6,027 bases of DNA from Candidatus Fermentibacteraceae bacterium (GTDB lineage Bacteria; Fermentibacterota; Fermentibacteria; Fermentibacterales; JCC-6): positions 1 to 6,027 of the forward strand of contig JAOZQW010000144.1 in the NCBI GenBank assembly GCA_029932015.1, in the 5' to 3' direction. The notes under the pieces are model-generated. The model ran no database searches. It was given only the letters and a program-made list of their open reading frames with translations, and was not told the origin of the DNA. Positions 1 through 5,636 of this stretch are shown one piece after another (positions within the stretch are counted from its first letter, which is position 1; each line of letters opens with the position of its first letter). The position numbers were made by a program, and so were the translations under genes.

Positions 1-473
1 ACGTCATTATCGAAATCCGCGACGCAGTCAGGAGAACCGGTCAGAACACTTCCGGAAGTGATGTTAGTGAAGGTTCCGTCTCCATCATTGCTGAAGAGTC
101 CCTGGGAGGAGCCGGTATCCAGTATGAGATCGGAATACTCGTCCCCCGTCACCTCACCCCAGAGGATACGGGAGGCTCCGAGCCCTCCAAGGCCAGCCTG
201 GACGGTGATGTCAGTGAAGGATGAACCGTCATTCCGGTACAGCCAGAATCCGCTTCCGTCCTGATTCGACAGTGCTGTATCGAGATCACCATCATTGTCG
301 ATATCGCACCACCCGACTGAATGCCCCAGGCCGGTCAGACCGGTAATCCCCATCTGCGTGGCTACATTGGTGAATACCTGCTGGCCAGATACTGGATGCT
401 GTGCTGCATGAGCGATTAGCACAAGGAACAGTGGAAACGATCTCCGGAGCTGAAATGTCAGATACTGTCTCAT
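1..473 (-). CDS. Exported FG-GAP/VCBS repeat protein (partial, C-terminus beyond left edge)
   Basis: Reading the minus strand from the ATG at 473 gives 157 codons open to the window edge. Residues 1-31 look like a signal peptide: arginines at 10-11, a hydrophobic core FPLFLVLIAHAA at about 13-24, then a likely cleavage region near SGQ (29-31). Residue 57 begins a calcium-loop-like motif, DIDNDGDLD (57-65), followed by LYRNDGSSFTDIT (78-90). A second copy follows as GEVTGDEYSDLIL (106-118) and LFSNDGDGTFTNIT (126-139), and a third begins at VADFDND (151-157). This spacing of an Asp-rich loop, then a strand, then an N-D-G turn is typical of FG-GAP/VCBS beta-propeller repeats, which usually act outside the cytoplasm in adhesion or ligand binding. 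The ligand cannot be told. The start codon overlaps the rlmN stop (ATGA) and has a strong AGGAGG six bases upstream, so it is probably translated from the rlmN transcript. The full length and any C-terminal sorting domain lie outside the window. Confidence 0.82.
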   Translation of the reverse strand, partial: MRQYLTFQLRRSFPLFLVLIAHAAQHPVSGQQVFTNVATQMGITGLTGLGHSVGWCDIDNDGDLDTALSNQDGSGFWLYRNDGSSFTDITVQAGLGGLGASRILWGEVTGDEYSDLILDTGSSQGLFSNDGDGTFTNITSGSVLTGSPDCVADFDND

Positions 474-1543
474 CGATTACCTCCTGATCCGGTACTATCA
501 TGCTGCCTCGCAGCGAGCTGACCGCAGGCCGCGGCAATATCTGCACCTCTGGAGCGGCGAAGGGTTACGGCAGGACATCTGGGATAAAGGTGGTCCATAA
601 ACTCTTTGACTGTCCTCTCTCTCGGGCGCCTGTAGTCCAGGCCGGGGACGGGGTTGTACAGGAGGAGATTGATCTTGCAGGGAAGCCCCTTCGCGAACCT
701 CGCAAGTGCATCGGCCTCGATGATGGAATCGTTGATATCTCTGATGAGACAGTACTCCAGCGTAATTCTGCGCCCCTTGAGTTCCGCATAGCGGAGGAGG
801 TCATCCCTGAGCGATGTGAGTGGGAGGGCTCTGGAAGCGGGGACCAGCTTCCTCCTCGTAGGTTCGACAGCACTGTGGAGGGATACCGCAAGCCCGTACT
901 GCCCGGGGAGGTCCGCAAGTTTTGCAATGCCGCCGGGGATCCCCACAGTTGAAACAGTGATCTTTCTGGCACCTATGCATATGCCGCGGTCATCACTGAT
1001 GATCGAGAGCGCCTTGGAGACTGCTTCGAAGTTGTCCATCGGCTCCCCCATACCCATGAGGACCACGTTGCTGATCCTGTCCCCGCCCTCGGGACCGGTC
1101 AGGGAATAGAGCTGGGCCACTATCTCATCAGTTGTCAGATTTCTGGTAAAACCGCTCCTCCCAGTGGCGCAGAAGGAGCAGCCCATCCTGCATCCTGCCT
1201 GAGTGGAGAGACAGACGGTCATCCTTGGAGGTTCAGGGATTCTGACTGCCTCGACTATGACCCCATCGTCCAGGATGAAGGTGTGCTTCACGGTGCCATC
1301 GGAAGCCTGCTGAGCATCCGAGGGACGCAGAACGGTCAGTTCAGCATTCGCTGCAAGCTGCTCCCTAGCTGCTCTCGATATGTCCGTCATGCGTTCGAAG
1401 GACCGTACGCGTCTGAGATGGATCCAGCGGAAGAGCTGTACCGCCCTGAAAGGGCGCATCTGCATCTCGGTGACCAGCCACTCTTTCAGTGCGTCGAAGG
1501 GAAGGCCGGTCAAACGCTTTCCGTATATTCGGGCATTATTCAT
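470..1543 (-). CDS. rlmN: RlmN, dual-specificity 23S rRNA/tRNA adenine-C2 methyltransferase (radical SAM)
   Basis: This 357-residue protein has the usual RlmN length and layout. The N-terminal accessory domain covers about 1-95, with LPFDALKEWL and FRAVQLFRWI. The radical-SAM cluster motif CRMGCSFC has C118, C122 and C125, which bind the [4Fe-4S] cluster. C111, seven residues before the first cluster Cys, matches the catalytic Cys118 of the E. coli enzyme. GMGEP (164-168) is the SAM-binding GGE-type motif. Near the C-terminus SRGADIAAACGQL supplies C340, the equivalent of the transiently methylated Cys355 of E. coli. From the family, the enzyme makes C2-methyladenosine at 23S rRNA A2503 and in some tRNAs at A37, using two SAM and releasing SAH, methionine and 5'-deoxyadenosine. 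All key residues are present, and the paralogue Cfr (which methylates C8) is less likely given the close RlmN-style motifs. The ATG has a modest AGGAAG nine bases upstream. The gene diverges from mtnP, and its stop overlaps the start of the FG-GAP gene. Confidence 0.97.
   Translation of the reverse strand: MNNARIYGKRLTGLPFDALKEWLVTEMQMRPFRAVQLFRWIHLRRVRSFERMTDISRAAREQLAANAELTVLRPSDAQQASDGTVKHTFILDDGVIVEAVRIPEPPRMTVCLSTQAGCRMGCSFCATGRSGFTRNLTTDEIVAQLYSLTGPEGGDRISNVVLMGMGEPMDNFEAVSKALSIISDDRGICIGARKITVSTVGIPGGIAKLADLPGQYGLAVSLHSAVEPTRRKLVPASRALPLTSLRDDLLRYAELKGRRITLEYCLIRDINDSIIEADALARFAKGLPCKINLLLYNPVPGLDYRRPRERTVKEFMDHLYPRCPAVTLRRSRGADIAAACGQLAARQHDSTGSGGNR
480..485 (-). promoter_or_regulatory. 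Ribosome binding site of the FG-GAP gene, inside the rlmN 3' end
   Basis: On the minus strand AGGAGG lies six bases before the ATG at 473. It sits within the last codons of rlmN (Gly-Gly before Asn-Arg-stop). A perfect Shine-Dalgarno embedded in the upstream coding sequence fixes the start of the downstream gene and suggests translational coupling. Confidence 0.8.
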
Positions 1544-1618
1544 TTGCTGGTTCTTCCTGTCCGGGAAAGGGCGGAATATATTCAGCCCAGCACATCTACT
1601 CGTAACCAGGAGAAGATA
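1544..1618. promoter_or_regulatory. Divergent rlmN / mtnP promoter region with a 10-base palindrome
   Basis: Both genes must be transcribed from this 75-base gap unless promoters lie inside the opposing coding regions. A perfect palindrome, GAATATATTC (1574-1583), contains TATATT on both strands (1577-1582 plus, 1580-1575 minus), a 5/6 match to the sigma-70 -10 box in either direction. A start about 7 bases downstream would give leaders of roughly 30 bases (mtnP) and 25 bases (rlmN). No good -35 hexamer stands at 17 bases on either side, so the assignment is tentative. The palindrome could also be an operator half-site pair. Confidence 0.4.
1608..1612 (+). promoter_or_regulatory. Ribosome binding site that sets the mtnP start
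   Basis: AGGAG lies six bases before the ATG at 1619. The reading frame stays open upstream to 1283, but that extension runs antisense through the rlmN 5' region and encodes nothing MTAP-like. This site therefore decides for the ATG at 1619. Confidence 0.8.
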
Positions 1619-2488
1619 ATGAAAAGACGTATTGGTATCATCGGCGGCTCTGGTGTGTACTCACTCGACGGTGTCGTAGTTGAGCGCAGGCTCACTACAG
1701 AAACACCTTTCGGCAAACCCTCCGCTCCTCTGATACTCGCCGAGTATAACGGCATCCCTGTCGTCTTTCTACCAAGACACGGAGAGGGACATGTCCTTTC
1801 ACCCAGCGAAGTACCCTATGCCGCCAACATCTATGCGATGAAGCACGTCGGGGTCAGGACTCTTATTGCGGTATCCGCAGTTGGGAGCCTTCAGGAGGAG
1901 TTCATGCCCAGACACTTCGTCATACCTGATCAGCTCTTCGACAGAACCAGGGGCATCAGGCGCTCTACTTTCTTCGGTGACGGTGTTGTGGCGCACATAG
2001 GTTTCGGCGATCCCTTCTGTGAGCCATTGAGACAGGTCCTTATTGCCGCGGCAAGGGAGACAAGCACTACAGTTCATCAGGACGGAACTCTTGTCTGCAT
2101 GGAAGGACCTGCATTCTCGACCCGCGCTGAGAGCAAGATATATCGTCGTCAGGGCCATGCGATAATCGGGATGACCGCACTGCCTGAGGCCAAGCTCGCA
2201 CGTGAGGCAGGCATCTGCTATGCCGTGCTGGGGATGGTGACGGATTATGATGTGTGGCACTCCACCGAGGAGGATGTTTCGGTTGAAACGGTCATTGCCA
2301 ATGTTAAGATGAATACCATCAGAGCACGCAAGACACTTGCTGGAGCATTGAAGGTGCTGGGAGTGGAAGGGGAGCATGACTGCACCTGCTGCGATGGACC
2401 CGAAGCCATTCATGGCGCGATAATGACACATAGTGAACGCTGCAGTCCACTTGCCATGCAGCACCTGAAGGTTGTGCTGGAAAGGTAA
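1619..2488 (+). CDS. mtnP: S-methyl-5'-thioadenosine phosphorylase (MTAP family)
   Basis: This 289-residue protein has the family length. It starts MKRRIGIIGGSGVY (phosphate-binding GGSG at 9-12), then RHGEGH (53-58), SPSEVPYAANI (61-71), SAVGSL (86-91), IPDQLFDRTRG (102-112) and MEGPAFSTRAES (161-172). IGMT (183-186) and TDYDVW (208-213) follow; D209 and D211 correspond to the adenine-binding Asp220 and Asp222 of human MTAP. The enzyme cleaves S-methyl-5'-thioadenosine with phosphate to adenine and 5-methylthioribose-1-phosphate, feeding methionine and purine salvage in the cytoplasm. The tail has HDCTCC (253-258), a CxC motif (C255/C257) placed like the one in archaeal MTAP II, where it forms a disulfide. 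Purine nucleoside or methylthioinosine phosphorylase is possible, since the families are close, but the Asp pair favours 6-aminopurines. It is the first gene of a plus-strand operon; thiL begins two bases after its stop. Confidence 0.92.
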   Translation: MKRRIGIIGGSGVYSLDGVVVERRLTTETPFGKPSAPLILAEYNGIPVVFLPRHGEGHVLSPSEVPYAANIYAMKHVGVRTLIAVSAVGSLQEEFMPRHFVIPDQLFDRTRGIRRSTFFGDGVVAHIGFGDPFCEPLRQVLIAAARETSTTVHQDGTLVCMEGPAFSTRAESKIYRRQGHAIIGMTALPEAKLAREAGICYAVLGMVTDYDVWHSTEEDVSVETVIANVKMNTIRARKTLAGALKVLGVEGEHDCTCCDGPEAIHGAIMTHSERCSPLAMQHLKVVLER

Positions 2489-2490
2489 TC

Positions 2491-3459
2491 ATGTCTGAGA
2501 CGGTGGGAGCACTCGGCGAAAGGGGTCTAATTAGACTCTTACGTAAGCGGTTCTCCGGCCTTTCGATGGCGGGTGATGATTCCGCGGTCCTGCCCTCGCT
2601 CGAATGTCCTGTAGTAACAACAGACACTTTCCTGGAGGGTTCACACTTCCATCGCTGGTGGGCTCCCTCCCGAGTGCTCGGGAGAAGGCTTCTGGAAGCG
2701 ACGCTCTCTGATCTGGCTGCGATGGGAGCGGAGCCCATGTGCATATTCACCGCACTTCAGCTCCCCCCCGACATCTCAGTTAAATGGCTTCTTGAGTTTT
2801 ACGAGGGACTTCTGCAGAGAACTGCAGTGCCCATTGCAGGCGGTGAGACCGTCCGCAGCAATAAGCTCTCCCTGACGCTTACAGCCATAGGAGAAGGAGG
2901 TGACCCCCAATCACTTATGAGGAGGTCATCCCTTCGGGATGGGGATGTGCTATGGGTCACTGGACCTCTGGGAAAGGCGCTTGACGCTCCCGAGCTTCTC
3001 TCCCGAGGCGGTGGACTTACCGGAGAGAGGCTCGAATCTGCTGGAGATGCATACACGAGCAATGAACTGGAGCAGCTGAGAGCATTCCTCTGCCCGAGAG
3101 CTACGCTGGATAAAGGATATGCTCTAAGGTCCAGTGGAGTACGCTGCGCAATTGACATTTCCGATGGTCTGCTCTCAGAGGCAGGTCATCTAGCTGCAGA
3201 AAGCGAAGTGTCTGTTATAATCGATGTGAATAAGGTGCCTTTCTTCCGGTCAGCTGCGGGAAGACCGCTGCTGGCAGTATCAGCAGGTGAGGACTTCGAA
3301 CTCCTTTTTGGTGCACCCTGTGAATGGCAGCCGGAGTGTCCGGGCTGCGTTCCCGTTGGCAGGGCGGAGGGTTCCGGCAAGGGATTGAAGGTGCTTATGG
3401 ACGGCAGGGAGATCGAACCGCCAAGTACTGGTTATGATCATATGGAGGTGGAAGAATGA
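2491..3459 (+). CDS. thiL: Thiamine-monophosphate kinase ThiL
   Basis: This 322-residue protein of the PurM/AIR-synthetase-like fold is of typical ThiL length. ThiL phosphorylates thiamine monophosphate with ATP to thiamine diphosphate, the last step of de novo cofactor synthesis. Visible motifs in order are GLIRLL (12-17), GDDSAV (28-33), TTDTFLEGSHF (43-53), SDLAAMGAEP (73-82), GGET (117-120), VTGPLGKA (156-163), DISDGLLSEAGHLA (222-235), GEDFELLF (266-273) and a C-terminal GYDHM (314-318), where most homologues have GYDHF. The Asp-rich loops bind Mg and nucleotide. GGET replaces the common GGDT, a conservative Asp-to-Glu change at a metal-binding position. The start is the ATG two bases after the mtnP stop, with GGAAAGG (2479-2485) as a ribosome site inside the mtnP end. 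The 3' end overlaps the DUF4342 gene by ATGA. No other thiamine gene and no TPP riboswitch is seen here, so it appears to be expressed with mtnP. Confidence 0.94.
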   Translation: MSETVGALGERGLIRLLRKRFSGLSMAGDDSAVLPSLECPVVTTDTFLEGSHFHRWWAPSRVLGRRLLEATLSDLAAMGAEPMCIFTALQLPPDISVKWLLEFYEGLLQRTAVPIAGGETVRSNKLSLTLTAIGEGGDPQSLMRRSSLRDGDVLWVTGPLGKALDAPELLSRGGGLTGERLESAGDAYTSNELEQLRAFLCPRATLDKGYALRSSGVRCAIDISDGLLSEAGHLAAESEVSVIIDVNKVPFFRSAAGRPLLAVSAGEDFELLFGAPCEWQPECPGCVPVGRAEGSGKGLKVLMDGREIEPPSTGYDHMEVEE

Positions 3460-3728
3460 CCGAAGAGGCCAAGGGGACAAGCAGGAGCGAGTTCAAGATC
3501 AATGGGAAGGACCTCGTCTCGAAGCTCAGGGAGCTGTTTCATCAGGGTAACATCAGGCACATCATAGTAGTGAGCGAGAAGGGCCGAACCATCCTCGAGA
3601 TACCGCTCCTTTTCGGAGCTGTCGGCGTTGCACTGGCTCCACCATGGGCAGCAGTGGGACTGATCGCGGCTCTTGTCACAAAATGTTCAATCGTTGTGAT
3701 CAGGGATGAGCCTGAAGAAGAGGAGTGA
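3456..3728 (+). CDS. DUF4342 family small membrane-associated protein
   Basis: This 90-residue protein fits the DUF4342 pattern. An amphipathic segment, FKINGKDLVSKLRELFHQGN (13-32), leads into IRHIIVVSEKGRTILEIPL (33-51). A glycine/alanine-rich hydrophobic stretch follows at about 52-75, long enough for one membrane span or a hairpin, then KCSIVVIRDE (76-85) and an acidic tail EEEE. The function of the family is unknown. In other bacteria the domain can, as I recall, follow a UBA/TS-N-like helical module; none is present here, so this is the standalone form. The ATG overlaps the thiL stop (ATGA) and has GGAGG at 3444-3448, seven bases upstream, so coupling to thiL translation is likely. It is the last gene of the mtnP-thiL operon and converges on the flippase gene with 24 bases between stops. 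The family call comes from recalled motif similarity, not a search. Confidence 0.83.
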   Translation: MTEEAKGTSRSEFKINGKDLVSKLRELFHQGNIRHIIVVSEKGRTILEIPLLFGAVGVALAPPWAAVGLIAALVTKCSIVVIRDEPEEEE

Positions 3729-3752
3729 CTGGAAGCGTCAGCACTTCGGGTA

Positions 3753-5231
3753 TCAACAGAGTCCTGGATTCTGCTCTTTCATCTCACTCTGATCCCGTCC
3801 GGCAGTCAGGAGTGATATCCCCCCTGCTGGAATCCAGAGCGCCAGATACAGAATGGCAGGGACAGCCATCCTGGGAAGCAGAGACCATTCACTCACAAGG
3901 AAAGCCAGCAGGATCGCAGGTATAGCAGGAAGCAGAGGCCGCGCGAGTCCTCTCCATAGAGGTAGCGTCCAGCTCTTTCCGAGGAGGAGCCAGTAGGTCA
4001 GCCCCATCAGGAGGTTGACTCCCAGCACAGTAAGAGAGGCTCCGGCAATACCCATCCCAGGTACGAGAATCAGGTTACAGGCAATGCTTATCACAAGGGC
4101 TGCTGAAGTGACGGGGACTGTCATCCGCTGTCTTCCAGCAGCAATCACACTGGCCACAAGGAAGTTCATCCAGAAGACGGCAGGTATTGCCGCAGTCAGA
4201 AGAATCAGTGAGAGCCTGAGCTCGGTGAGTGGTAGTCCTCTGAGGAAATCATCACCCCACACAGTTCTGAGCAGCTCCATACCGCCTGCCGCAAGTGGAA
4301 TAGTGACTGCTGCTGCAATGCCGGTTACGAGTGATGCAATCTCGGTCATCCTTCCGGCAACCGCCTTGCGCCCCTCTCTGAAGCATCGGCAGAGACCGGG
4401 GAACAACGCTCCGGGAAGAAGAGTGGGGGTTATCAGCAGAGTAAGGCTTTCCAGTATTCTGTAGGGTTCCTGATAGGCTCCTACAGCCTCCACTCCACGA
4501 ATCGCCCTCACGATAACATTATCAAGTCGCTGGAAGGCGATGAAGAGCAGTCCCATCACTCCCAGCGGCCAGCTCTCTGCCAGCAGGCGAAGCATATGCC
4601 TGCGTGAAAAACCGGGGCGGATTCGAAGGCTGAAATGGCGGAGGAAACCAAGACTGAGAGCGAGCATGACCACTGCTCTCATCGTATAGACTGCGGCCGC
4701 AGCCGTTGCGCTCATACCCAGAGCAGTTACTGCAAGGACGAGGAGGAGGGTTGTGAACCCGCCTGCCACCCTGGAGACCGCCTCATAGATCATTCGCTCT
4801 CTGGCTCTGAAAACAGCGAACTGCAGTTCTGCGGCGGCCTCCATGGCCGATCCGATACCGACCAGAACGATCATCATAACCTGTTCCGAGCCGTATCCTG
4901 CCATGATGGAAACAAGCACGACCAGACTCCAGGCCGTTGCTGTTGTCAGTACCCTCAATCCAAGGGCGGTGGAGTAGATCTCCTGCAGGTGTCCAGCGTC
5001 GAGACTGAATTTTCTGTTTGATACAATAGAGACACCCAGATCAGCCATGAAGAGCAGTATCTGCCCGAAGGCAACTGCAAAGAGAAGCATTCCGAACTGT
5101 GTGTCCTGCAGATATCTGGAGAGTATCATCAGGGAGGCGAACTGAGCTCCCTTGCCAAGGAGCTGACCTCCAGCCATCACGAGGCTGTTCCTGCCTGTGC
5201 TGTGCACCGCCCCCGAATCGGTCCGCTTCAC
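3753..5231 (-). CDS. Polysaccharide/oligosaccharide flippase (Wzx-like, MOP superfamily)
   Basis: From the GTG at 5231 the protein has 492 residues and about 12-14 hydrophobic segments, roughly at 17-37, 48-70, 91-111, 117-137, 157-175, 178-198, 220-236, 262-280, 298-318, 336-358, 372-392, 394-417, 430-447 and 455-477. Family-like stretches are the first helix leading to LSRYLQDTQFGMLLFA (37-52) and MADLGVS (62-68). RLDNVIVRAIRGVEAVGAY (235-253) resembles the conserved R-x-D segment of Wzx proteins, and CNLILVPGMGIAGASL (385-400) the N-LIxxP-x-GIxGA motif. Such proteins flip undecaprenyl-linked glycans across the inner membrane for O-antigen, capsule or exopolysaccharide. The substrate cannot be read from sequence, and MurJ is less likely given the motifs. 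The frame extends six codons upstream to a TTG at 5249, but that codon lacks a ribosome site, whereas the GTG has GAGGGAG five bases upstream. No glycosyltransferase is adjacent inside the window. Confidence 0.86.
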   Translation of the reverse strand: MKRTDSGAVHSTGRNSLVMAGGQLLGKGAQFASLMILSRYLQDTQFGMLLFAVAFGQILLFMADLGVSIVSNRKFSLDAGHLQEIYSTALGLRVLTTATAWSLVVLVSIMAGYGSEQVMMIVLVGIGSAMEAAAELQFAVFRARERMIYEAVSRVAGGFTTLLLVLAVTALGMSATAAAAVYTMRAVVMLALSLGFLRHFSLRIRPGFSRRHMLRLLAESWPLGVMGLLFIAFQRLDNVIVRAIRGVEAVGAYQEPYRILESLTLLITPTLLPGALFPGLCRCFREGRKAVAGRMTEIASLVTGIAAAVTIPLAAGGMELLRTVWGDDFLRGLPLTELRLSLILLTAAIPAVFWMNFLVASVIAAGRQRMTVPVTSAALVISIACNLILVPGMGIAGASLTVLGVNLLMGLTYWLLLGKSWTLPLWRGLARPLLPAIPAILLAFLVSEWSLLPRMAVPAILYLALWIPAGGISLLTAGRDQSEMKEQNPGLC

Positions 5232-5236
5232 GAATT

Positions 5237-5243
5237 CTCCCTC
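5237..5243 (-). promoter_or_regulatory. Ribosome binding site supporting the GTG start of the flippase
   Basis: On the minus strand GAGGGAG ends five bases before the GTG at 5231. The in-frame TTG at 5249 would place this site inside the coding region and has only a weak upstream sequence, so the GTG is preferred. Confidence 0.65.
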
Positions 5244-5258
5244 GATCAAATGAGTGGA

Positions 5259-5264
5259 ATCATA
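5259..5264 (-). promoter_or_regulatory. Possible -10 element for the flippase gene
   Basis: TATGAT on the minus strand is a 5/6 match to the sigma-70 -10 box. A start about 7 bases downstream would give a leader near 20 bases before the GTG at 5231, just enough for the ribosome site. No convincing -35 lies 16-18 bases upstream, so this rests on one hexamer. Confidence 0.25.
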
Positions 5265-5546
5265 CTGGATCCGAGGGGCGGGATGGTGACCCTCTTCAGG
5301 CTCGAGTTAAGTCGGTCTACGTCTATGACCGGCTTATCATCTGGATTCGGGGCACTGGATCACCTTGACCGCACCAATCGAAGTATACGGCATCCGAGGA
5401 CAGGCTGCACAGTGCCAAATCCCATAGAACAGCATGTTTCATCAGATACTGGAAGTCACTTTTCCGTGGCATGCGCTTCAGGAATAGGGACCGGAGAGCA
5501 TGAAGCAGTGATGGCCGGAGAAGACGATCTGCAAACCGGGATCAGC

Positions 5547-5576
5547 TTGGCGAACGATCGGAGTTATTGATATGCT
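5547..5576 (+). promoter_or_regulatory. Weak promoter candidate for the right-edge membrane gene
   Basis: TTGGCG (5547-5552) and TATGCT (5571-5576) are each 4/6 matches to sigma-70 boxes and are 18 bases apart. Transcription would start near 5583, giving a leader of about 54 bases to the ATG at 5637. Matches of this quality occur by chance. Confidence 0.22.
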
Positions 5577-5636
5577 CATGCGTGTGACCATGGCTCTACA
5601 GATATCCGAACAGCAGTGATTTTCAAGGCGGAGCAA

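Larger units (their letters stand above)
5232..5636. other. Divergent spacer of about 400 bases with no convincing gene
   Basis: The segment lies between the divergently transcribed flippase and the right-edge membrane protein. A plus-strand frame is open across it to a TGA at 5568-5570, and from an ATG at 5250 it would give about 106 residues. That ATG has no ribosome site, and the product is polar with no motif I recognise. A minus-strand frame of about 68 codons (about 5325-5525) is open but likewise lacks a supported start. An inverted repeat GGCACTG (5351-5357) / CAGTGCC (5410-5416) is present with a 52-base gap and could be chance. No tRNA, riboswitch or terminator hairpin was seen. It may be regulatory DNA, a decayed gene or a small unrecognised gene. 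Confidence 0.5.

Noticed and set aside
292..546. Minus-strand frame of 84 codons across the rlmN / FG-GAP junction
   Set aside because: Out of frame with both genes, whose overlapping stop and start explain the region better.
500..952. Plus-strand frame of 150 codons inside rlmN
   Set aside because: It is antisense to a complete RlmN with every catalytic motif, and its product shows no recognisable domain.
1283..1618. In-frame upstream extension of mtnP by 112 codons
   Set aside because: It runs antisense to the rlmN start, shows no MTAP similarity, and the ATG at 1619 has a good ribosome site and begins exactly at the family N-terminus.
1799..2464. Minus-strand frame of 221 codons inside mtnP
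   Set aside because: Long, but antisense to a well-supported enzyme; the peptide is rich in His, Cys and Ser without any motif.
2319..2750. Minus-strand frame spanning the mtnP-thiL junction
   Set aside because: It overlaps two confident genes on the other strand and has no recognisable product.
3729..3752. Possible terminator hairpin GAAGCG/CACTTC
   Set aside because: The stem is only six pairs with one mismatch and no T-run follows on either strand.
4015..5021. Plus-strand frames inside the flippase gene
   Set aside because: They are antisense to a 492-residue protein with a coherent membrane pattern and family motifs.
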